Source of the DNA: an uncultured Bacilli bacterium
Lineage (GTDB): Bacteria > Bacillota_I > Bacilli_A > RF39 > UBA660
DNA length: 8,384 bases
Assembly: GCA_947586295.1 (NCBI GenBank)
Contig: CANPXQ010000035.1
Span: 1 to 8,384 of the forward strand
Direction: 5' to 3'
Part shown: piece by piece, positions 1 through 5,179 of the stretch
Position numbering within the stretch: the first letter of the stretch is position 1
Layout of the letters: each line of letters starts with the position of its first letter
Translations under genes and position numbers: made by a program
Notes under the pieces: generated by a model
The model's database searches: none
Seen by the model: the letters and a program-made list of their open reading frames with translations, nothing else
What the model was told of the DNA's origin: nothing

Positions 1-1722
1 AACTCTCTAACTCCAGGACATCCCGAATATAAAGTTACTCCGGGAGTAGATGTTTCAACTGGTCCTTTAGGTCAAGGAGTGGCTAATGCTGTTGGTATGG
101 CTCTAGCTGAACGTTACCTAAGATCTATCGCTCAAAAAGAAAAAGCTAATAGCAAATTAATTGATTATTATACCTATTGTTTATGTGGTGATGGTGATTT
201 GATGGAAGGTATTAGTTATGAAGCTTTGTCTTTTGCTAGTATCCAAAACTTGAATAAATTAATTGTTATCTATGATCATAATGCTGTTAGTTTAGATAGT
301 AGTACAACTTATACAACCAAAGAAGATATTGAATTACGTTTTGAAGCTTTAGATTTTAATATTATAAGAGTTAAAAATGGTAATAATTATAATGATATAT
401 CAGATGCTTTAGCTGATGCCAAAAAAAGTAAAAGACCCACGATTATTATTGTCGATACGATAATTGGTTATGGTAGTTCTTTAGAAAATACTAATAAAGT
501 TCACGGTAAGCCTTTAAGTAAAACTGATTTAGAAAATGTTAAAGCAAAATTGGGATTTACGGATGTTTCTTTTAGTGTGAATGAAGAATTAATAAAAACT
601 TTTCAAGATGAAATATTAAGTCGGGTTAATAAAAAATATAAAAGTTGGTTAGAAGAATATAATCATATTTTAGAAGGGGAAAATGAAGGATTACATAATT
701 TACTAAATTTATTAGAAAAAAATATTTTTACGATGGATTTTGATAATTCTAAATTTAAAATTAGTGAAGATTATCGTGAAGAATTACGATTAAGTAATGA
801 AAAAATTATGAATTTTATTTCTCCTAAAAGTCCATTCTTTTTAGGCGGTAGTGCCGATTTAGCTTCATCTTGCAAAACTAATTTAAGTAAATCTAGTATT
901 ATGAGTGCGGATAATCCTTTGGGCAAAAATATTTATTTTGGAATTAGAGAAAATGCTATGGGTGCAATTTTAAACGGCTTAGCTTTATCTAATTTAAAAG
1001 TATTTGGTTCGACTTTTCTAACATTTAGTGATTATTTAAGACCATCTTTGAGGATGAGTGCGCTAATGAATTTACCCGTGACTTACATTTTTGCGCATGA
1101 TTCTTTTTATGTTGGTGAGGATGGTCCATCCCATCAAGCTGTAGAACAATTAGCATCCTTAAGATTAATTCCCAATCTTATTACTTTTCGGCCGGCCGAT
1201 ATTAACGAAATTATGGGTTCTTGGGAATATATATTAAGAAATAATTGCCCTACGGCCTTAGTTATCAGTAAAGAAGAAAAATCCCGCTATAAATTTACAA
1301 ATGCAAAGTTTGTTAAATATGGTGCTTATATGATTCGTAAGGAAAAATATCATTTAGATGGTATTATTATTGCTACTGGTAGTGAAGTCGAAATGGCTTT
1401 AGAAATTGCTCAAAATTTGTTTATTGCTGGTCGGGATGTTCGGGTAGTATCAATGCCTAGTATGGAATTATTTTTAAAACAAAATCCGAAATATGAAGAA
1501 CAACTTTTACCAAAAGATGCGCCTGTTTTTGTTATTGAAGCCGGTAGTAGTTTAATTTGGAATCGTTTTGCAACTCGTAAAGAATATATTTTTGGAATTA
1601 ATAAATTTGGTCTTAGTGGTAAAAAGACCGAACTTGCTAAATACTTAAAGTATACTAAAAATGATATTTTAGAAAAAATAGCGACTTATTTAGAAGAATT
1701 AGAAATTATTGATTTAATCTAA
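1..1722 (+). CDS. tkt: Transketolase, 5' end cut off by the window edge
   Basis: Thiamine-diphosphate enzyme of the non-oxidative pentose phosphate pathway; it moves two-carbon ketol units between sugar phosphates in the cytoplasm. The frame is open from base 1, so the gene begins upstream; 573 residues are visible and about 95 N-terminal ones are missing, judged from a usual length near 665. The GTG at 79 is an internal Val in GPLGQGVANAVG, not a start. In the visible numbering the ThDP/Mg motif is GDGD (63-66) with Asn94. Expected active-site residues are R263, S290 in GGSADLASS, catalytic Glu317 in GIREN, H366 in AHDS, and D374 and H378 in GEDGPSHQ. They keep a near-constant offset of about 95 from E. 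coli transketolase. The phosphate-binding Arg of the usual SRQNL-type motif is Lys424 here (ISKEEK). The C-terminal domain carries ATGSEVEMA. No terminator follows, so it probably reads through into the SirA-like gene, as in Bacillus. Confidence 0.97.
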   Translation, partial: NSLTPGHPEYKVTPGVDVSTGPLGQGVANAVGMALAERYLRSIAQKEKANSKLIDYYTYCLCGDGDLMEGISYEALSFASIQNLNKLIVIYDHNAVSLDSSTTYTTKEDIELRFEALDFNIIRVKNGNNYNDISDALADAKKSKRPTIIIVDTIIGYGSSLENTNKVHGKPLSKTDLENVKAKLGFTDVSFSVNEELIKTFQDEILSRVNKKYKSWLEEYNHILEGENEGLHNLLNLLEKNIFTMDFDNSKFKISEDYREELRLSNEKIMNFISPKSPFFLGGSADLASSCKTNLSKSSIMSADNPLGKNIYFGIRENAMGAILNGLALSNLKVFGSTFLTFSDYLRPSLRMSALMNLPVTYIFAHDSFYVGEDGPSHQAVEQLASLRLIPNLITFRPADINEIMGSWEYILRNNCPTALVISKEEKSRYKFTNAKFVKYGAYMIRKEKYHLDGIIIATGSEVEMALEIAQNLFIAGRDVRVVSMPSMELFLKQNPKYEEQLLPKDAPVFVIEAGSSLIWNRFATRKEYIFGINKFGLSGKKTELAKYLKYTKNDILEKIATYLEELEIIDLI

Positions 1723-1773
1723 AATTCGACAATTTTTAGCATAATCATTTAGTACAATATACTTGGTGATAAT

Positions 1774-2190
1774 ATGCGAACGTTTTATATTTTTAAAATT
1801 AATCAAGAATTAAGTATTCTTTTAAAGGAAAAACCATATACTTTATATAAAACTTTAGAAAGTATTTATTTAATGGATAAAGAAAATATTAATATGGGTA
1901 AAGAACTATTAGAAAGTGTAAGTGAAAAAATAGATACTTATGCCTATAATAAACTTTTGTATGAAAAAAATAAAGATAATGATTTTTATATGAAAATAGG
2001 TAATAATCATCGTATATTTAATAAATATAGAATAGAAGAAACTAATATAGTAGTTAAAAATACGCATATATTAATGACGACTAATGTTTTAGCGAAAAAC
2101 ATTTCAACCTTCTTACCTACTAACGATTTATTTGTTTGTGATTTTCAAAATCGTGATTACTTTTGGATTTCTAAATTAGTTAGTTGTTAA
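1774..2190 (+). CDS. sirA: SirA-like protein (sporulation inhibitor of replication family, YneE)
   Basis: Small soluble protein of 138 residues (B. subtilis SirA is about 148). Seen in the sequence: an N-terminal pattern RTFYIFKINQEL and a C-terminal pattern LFVCDFQNRDYFWISK that resemble the HYYTYLIKEEF and FLAMDFNAKRYGWLNP ends of SirA as I remember it. The middle is poorly conserved. Known of the family: SirA binds DnaA domain I and blocks replication initiation at the onset of sporulation in B. subtilis. Position strongly supports the call, because the gene lies between tkt and yneF exactly as yneE/sirA does in Bacillus. The start ATG is preceded by GGTGAT at 1765-1770, matching the 3' part of the Shine-Dalgarno consensus. 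The gap to tkt is 51 nt with no hairpin. Whether it still controls DnaA in this organism is unknown; the similarity is moderate and from memory. Confidence 0.72.
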   Translation: MRTFYIFKINQELSILLKEKPYTLYKTLESIYLMDKENINMGKELLESVSEKIDTYAYNKLLYEKNKDNDFYMKIGNNHRIFNKYRIEETNIVVKNTHILMTTNVLAKNISTFLPTNDLFVCDFQNRDYFWISKLVSC

Positions 2191-2212
2191 ATAAAAGAAT
2201 TTATAGTAAAAT
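2184..2212 (+). promoter_or_regulatory. Weak promoter candidate before yneF
   Basis: TTGTTA (2184-2189) and TAAAAT (2207-2212) are 17 nt apart, the ideal sigma-A spacing. The -35 matches TTGACA at four of six positions and the -10 matches TATAAT at five. The -35 overlaps the end of the SirA-like gene. A transcript from here would begin at about the Shine-Dalgarno sequence, leaving almost no leader. AT richness makes chance matches likely, so this is only a candidate; the simpler view is one tkt-sirA-yneF operon. Confidence 0.22.
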
Positions 2213-2230
2213 AAAACTGAGGTGAAATAA

Positions 2231-2440
2231 ATGGGCAAATTAATTTTATATTTAATTGTTGGTCTAGTAATAGGTTTAATTATTGGTTTTTTCCTAGCGA
2301 GATTATTATTTAAAAAACAAATGGAAAAGAATCCGCCAATTAATGAAAAAATGATTGAAGTAATGATGAGTAGTATGGGACGAAAACCAAGTCAAAAACA
2401 AGTTAAACAAGTAATGGCCCAAATGAATAGATATAAATAA
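2231..2440 (+). CDS. yneF: YneF family (UPF0154) single-pass membrane protein
   Basis: Protein of 69 residues with one N-terminal transmembrane helix (about residues 4-27, with small-residue spacing GLVIGLIIGFFLA). It is followed by a basic cytoplasmic tail that holds the family signature: KNPPINEKMIEVMM then MGRKPSQKQVKQVMAQMN. This is nearly the same as Bacillus YneF, so family assignment is secure. The biochemical function of UPF0154 is not established. The start ATG has a GAGGTGA Shine-Dalgarno at 2219-2225, six bases away. The gene sits 40 nt after the SirA-like gene, as in Bacillus, and is the last gene before a terminator whose stem begins inside the stop codon. Confidence 0.95.
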   Translation: MGKLILYLIVGLVIGLIIGFFLARLLFKKQMEKNPPINEKMIEVMMSSMGRKPSQKQVKQVMAQMNRYK

Positions 2441-2461
2441 TGGAGTTTTCTCCATTTTTTA
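2439..2461 (+). terminator. Intrinsic terminator after yneF
   Basis: A 7-bp perfect stem AATGGAG (2439-2445) and CTCCATT (2450-2456) with a TTTT loop is followed by a T run to 2460. The stem starts within the TAA stop of yneF. It marks the end of the tkt-sirA-yneF transcription unit. Confidence 0.85.
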
Positions 2462-2566
2462 TTAGAGTATTTTTGACGTTTAAATTTTGTAAATTTAGGA
2501 AAAAATATTTACTTTTTAGGGATATTTTGGTAATATTTTAAATATAAGAATAAAGAGGTGTATTAA
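2462..2566 (+). promoter_or_regulatory. AT-rich leader of the membrane-protein gene: promoter-like boxes and an inverted repeat
   Basis: Seen: TTGACG at 2473-2478 (five of six matches to a -35), a perfect 7-bp inverted repeat TAAATTT (2481-2487) / AAATTTA (2491-2497) directly after it, and TATAAG (2543-2548), a -10-like box 18 nt before the GTG start. TTGACG has no good -10 at 16-18 nt, and TATAAG has no convincing -35. A promoter must lie here, because the gene is bounded by terminators on both sides, but the exact boxes cannot be fixed by eye. Confidence 0.35.
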
Positions 2567-2569
2567 GTG
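2554..2569 (+). promoter_or_regulatory. Shine-Dalgarno and GTG start of the membrane-protein gene
   Basis: AGAGGTG (2554-2560) is followed by a six-base spacer and GTG at 2567-2569. It is the only clear GTG start in the window and fixes the N-terminus just ahead of the membrane helix. Confidence 0.75.
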
Positions 2570-3199
2570 AAAAACTTTATATATAATTTATTTAATAATG
2601 AGCATTTTACTTTATATTTAACTATTATTTTAGTTATTCTAGTTATTTTATTTTTTATCGTTTTATTTATGGGGAAGAAAGATAAGAAGTTACAAGAAAC
2701 AAAAAGATTAGAATTAATTAAAGAAAATGATGCTTTTAAAGAAGAAAGTGCAAGTCTAAAAGTAGAAGTAGAAGAAAAAAAGGAAGAAGAACAAATTCCC
2801 GAACCGGAAAATGTTGTCGAAACTGTTTTTACTCCAGAGAAAAATAACAATTTAGAGGTAGATACCTTAATAGAAGAAAAAGAGGAAAATCATTTTGATG
2901 AATTAAGTAAGGCTTTAGAAAAAGATTTAAATGATTTAGAAAATATTAAAAAAGAATTTAAAGAAATTACCCTTCCTAAAAAAGAAGATTTACCTTTAAA
3001 AGAGAATAATGAAGTTAAAGATAATGTTCAAGTATTTAGTAGTGTATTTGTTCCTAAAAAGGAAGTAGAAGATATGGATATGGATTTACCTACTTTAAAA
3101 GCTGTTAAAAAAGAAGAAGTGGTTGAAGAAGTTGAAAAACCAACATTCGGAATTGATTTAGATTCGATAGAAGGGGAAAGTTACGATTTAAAAAATTAA
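2567..3199 (+). CDS. Unrecognised membrane-anchored protein with long charged cytoplasmic tail
   Basis: Protein of 210 residues that I do not recognise. Residues about 14-36 form one strongly hydrophobic helix, followed by the basic run GKKDKKLQETKR, which predicts an outside N-terminus and an inside C-terminus. No signal-peptidase or lipobox site is apparent. The rest (38-210) is dominated by Glu, Lys, Asp and Leu, with low-complexity acidic stretches (62-82) and helix- or coiled-coil-prone stretches (105-135). It looks largely disordered. A short motif occurs twice, TVFTPEK (86-92) and SVFVPKK (159-165), and the C-terminus has the less polar patch PTFGIDLDSIEG. The start is GTG, chosen because AGAGGTG (2554-2560) sits six bases upstream and no in-frame ATG precedes the membrane helix. 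The gene is its own transcription unit between two terminators. Its layout resembles membrane tethers such as ZipA, but there is no sequence evidence for that function. Confidence 0.88.
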   Translation: MKNFIYNLFNNEHFTLYLTIILVILVILFFIVLFMGKKDKKLQETKRLELIKENDAFKEESASLKVEVEEKKEEEQIPEPENVVETVFTPEKNNNLEVDTLIEEKEENHFDELSKALEKDLNDLENIKKEFKEITLPKKEDLPLKENNEVKDNVQVFSSVFVPKKEVEDMDMDLPTLKAVKKEEVVEEVEKPTFGIDLDSIEGESYDLKN

Positions 3200-3205
3200 A
3201 TGTCC

Positions 3206-3240
3206 AAAAAAGGATTAAAAGTTGATTTTAGTCCTTTTTT
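3206..3240 (+). terminator. Strong intrinsic terminator before parE, possibly bidirectional
   Basis: A 15-bp stem pairs 3206-3220 with 3226-3240 (AAAAAAGGATTAAAA with TTTTAGTCCTTTTTT) with a single U-G wobble and loop GTTGA. The flanking A and T runs form the outer stem, so the hairpin could end transcription on either strand. It starts seven bases after the stop of the membrane-protein gene. Its loop and 3' arm overlap the likely -35 of parE. Confidence 0.85.
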
Positions 3241-3251
3241 CTTGATATAAT
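3222..3251 (+). promoter_or_regulatory. Probable sigma-A promoter of parE-parC
   Basis: TTGATT (3222-3227; four of six) and a perfect TATAAT (3246-3251) are separated by 18 nt, and the -10 is extended by TGA directly upstream (TGATATAAT at 3243-3251). This is the best promoter in the window. The predicted start site, near 3258, falls at the AAGGTG Shine-Dalgarno (3256-3261), so the leader would be only about 12 nt. The -35 lies inside the preceding terminator hairpin. Confidence 0.6.
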
Positions 3252-3269
3252 TATTAAGGTGAATAGTAT

Positions 3270-5174
3270 ATGGCAAAATATGATGAAACATCAATTAAAA
3301 TCTTAGAAGGTTTAGAAGCAGTTCGGAAACGGCCGGGGATGTATATTGGTTCCACGGATAAAAGAGGAATGCATCATTTGGTTTGGGAAATTGTTGATAA
3401 CTCAATTGATGAAGTTATTAATGGTTATGGTAATTATATTAAAGTAATTATAAATAAAGATAATTCTGTTACAGTGGCCGATAATGGGCGGGGAGTTCCA
3501 ACGGGAATGCACGAATCTGGTAAAAGTGCTTTAGAAGTTATTTATACTATTTTGCACGCGGGAGGTAAATTTACGGAAGAAGGTTATAAAGTATCTGGAG
3601 GTTTGCACGGTGTTGGGGCGAGTGTTGTTAATGCCTTAAGTAAATATATGCAAGTTATCAGTTACCGAGATAATCAAATTTGGATGATGGAATTTGCCGA
3701 TGGGGGCAAGGTTAAAACTCCTCTTAAAGTAATGGGTAAAAGTAATAAAACAGGAACGATTGTTAAATTTTTACCTGATCCCGAAATCTTTAAAAATTGT
3801 AATTTTTCTTTTACAACTATTGCGGAAAGAATGCAAGAAACAGCTTTTTTACAAAATGGATTAACGATTGAAGTAATCGATGAAGCAGATAAAAAAGCAG
3901 AAAAATATCATTATGAAAATGGATTAACTTCATTTGTCGAATATATGAATGAAGATAAAGAAACGCTTCATAAAGTTATTAGTTTTACGAATGTGAAAGA
4001 AAAAATAGAAGTAGCGATTGCTTTACAATATACTAATACTTATAATGAATCTATTTTATCTTTTGTTAATAATGTTAAAACTGTTGATGGTGGTTCTCAC
4101 GAAATTGGTTTTAAAACTGGTATTACCAAAGCTTTTAATGATTATGCTAAAAATAATAATCTATTTAAGGCAAAAGATGGTTCTTTAGATGGGGCAGATG
4201 TTAGAGAAGGTTTGTCAGCTGTAATTTCTTTAAAAATACCTGAAGAATTATTGCAATTTGAAGGCCAAACAAAAGGTAAACTTGGTACTCCAATTGCACG
4301 TAGTGTAACTGAAAGTATTACATATGAAGCTTTAAAATTTTATTTAGAAGAAAATAAAGAAGTAGCTTTAACTATTTTAGATAAAGCTTTAAAAAGTAAA
4401 GTGGCTAGAGAAGCAGCTCGAAAAGCACGAGAAGAAGCCCGCAGTGGGAAAAATAAAAGTAAGTTAGAAAAACTTTTATCGAGTAAATTAGCCCCTGCGC
4501 AAAGTAAAAATTCCAAAATAAATGAATTGTTTTTAGTGGAAGGTAATTCGGCTGGTGGTTCGGCTATTGGAGGACGGGATCGTAAATTCCAAGCGATATT
4601 GCCTTTAAGAGGTAAAGTAATAAATGGTGAAAAATCCACTTTAGATGAATTATTAAAAAATGAAGAAATTAATACCATTATTCATACTGTTGGCGCGGGT
4701 GTAGGTCAAAGTTTTGATGCCACATTTTCTAATTATGATAAAATAATTATTATGACCGATGCCGATGTTGATGGTGCCCATATTCAAGTTTTACTTTTAA
4801 CATTTTTTTATCGTTATATGCGTGATCTTATTATGCAAGGTAAACTTTATATTGCTATGCCACCATTATATAAATTAGAATATGGTAAAAAAAGATATTA
4901 TGCTTATACCGATGAAGAATTAGAAGAAATAAAAAGAAATAATACGGGTAAATATACAATTCAAAGATATAAAGGTCTTGGGGAAATGAATCCCGAACAA
5001 CTTTGGGAAACTACAATGAATCCCGATACCCGCAGTTTGATTCGTGTAAGTATTAATGATGCCTCTCTCGCTGAAAAAAGGGTTAATGTTTTAATGGGAG
5101 ATAAAGTAGAACCACGTAAAGAATGGATTAATGAAAATGTGGAATTTACAATGGAAGACGATTACAGGAGTTAA
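3270..5174 (+). CDS. parE: DNA topoisomerase IV subunit B
   Basis: ATPase subunit of topoisomerase IV; with ParC it decatenates replicated chromosomes and relaxes supercoils by passing one duplex through another. It has 634 residues, normal for Gram-positive ParE. The GHKL ATPase domain (about 1-215) has E40 and N44 in WEIVDNSIDE, DNGRG (71-75) and the ATP lid SGGLHGVG. The transducer domain has the QTK loop (333-335). The TOPRIM domain has catalytic E424, then D497 and D499 in TDADVDGAHI. The C-terminus VNVLMGDKVEPRKEWI and the adjacent parC favour ParE over GyrB. Two departures stand out: the motif normally EGDSAGGSAKQG reads EGNSAGGSAIGG, giving N426 and I433. N426 is the site equivalent to E. 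coli GyrB D426 and S. pneumoniae ParE D435. The start ATG follows AAGGTG at 3256-3261, and the protein begins like other ParE proteins (KILEGLEAVRKRPGMYIGS). Confidence 0.97.
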   Translation: MAKYDETSIKILEGLEAVRKRPGMYIGSTDKRGMHHLVWEIVDNSIDEVINGYGNYIKVIINKDNSVTVADNGRGVPTGMHESGKSALEVIYTILHAGGKFTEEGYKVSGGLHGVGASVVNALSKYMQVISYRDNQIWMMEFADGGKVKTPLKVMGKSNKTGTIVKFLPDPEIFKNCNFSFTTIAERMQETAFLQNGLTIEVIDEADKKAEKYHYENGLTSFVEYMNEDKETLHKVISFTNVKEKIEVAIALQYTNTYNESILSFVNNVKTVDGGSHEIGFKTGITKAFNDYAKNNNLFKAKDGSLDGADVREGLSAVISLKIPEELLQFEGQTKGKLGTPIARSVTESITYEALKFYLEENKEVALTILDKALKSKVAREAARKAREEARSGKNKSKLEKLLSSKLAPAQSKNSKINELFLVEGNSAGGSAIGGRDRKFQAILPLRGKVINGEKSTLDELLKNEEINTIIHTVGAGVGQSFDATFSNYDKIIIMTDADVDGAHIQVLLLTFFYRYMRDLIMQGKLYIAMPPLYKLEYGKKRYYAYTDEELEEIKRNNTGKYTIQRYKGLGEMNPEQLWETTMNPDTRSLIRVSINDASLAEKRVNVLMGDKVEPRKEWINENVEFTMEDDYRS

Positions 5175-5179
5175 AAATG
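5165..5179 (+). promoter_or_regulatory. Ribosome binding site of parC inside the end of parE
   Basis: CAGGAG (5165-5170) lies in the last codons of parE, six bases before the parC ATG. The two genes are two bases apart, which predicts translational coupling and matched amounts of the two subunits. Confidence 0.7.

Noticed and set aside
79..81. GTG as the start of the transketolase gene
   Set aside because: The frame is open to base 1 and codes for conserved transketolase sequence (PGHPEY, GVDVSTGPLGQG), so this is an internal Val and the gene is cut by the window.
1726..1758. Promoter before the SirA-like gene (TCGACA at 1726-1731 and TACAAT at 1753-1758)
   Set aside because: The spacing is 21 nt, too long for sigma-A, and a start after TACAAT would cut into the Shine-Dalgarno.
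2533..2545. Palindrome ATATTTTAAATAT as an operator
   Set aside because: It is pure A/T, and such short palindromes are expected by chance at this composition.
2563..2850. Open frame on the - strand opposite the membrane-protein gene
   Set aside because: It is antisense to a well-supported gene with its own Shine-Dalgarno and membrane helix; the Ser/Phe-rich translation is what the complement of Glu/Lys codons gives.
4340..4678. Open frame on the - strand inside parE
   Set aside because: It lies opposite the conserved TOPRIM-coding part of parE, resembles no family and has no upstream signals.
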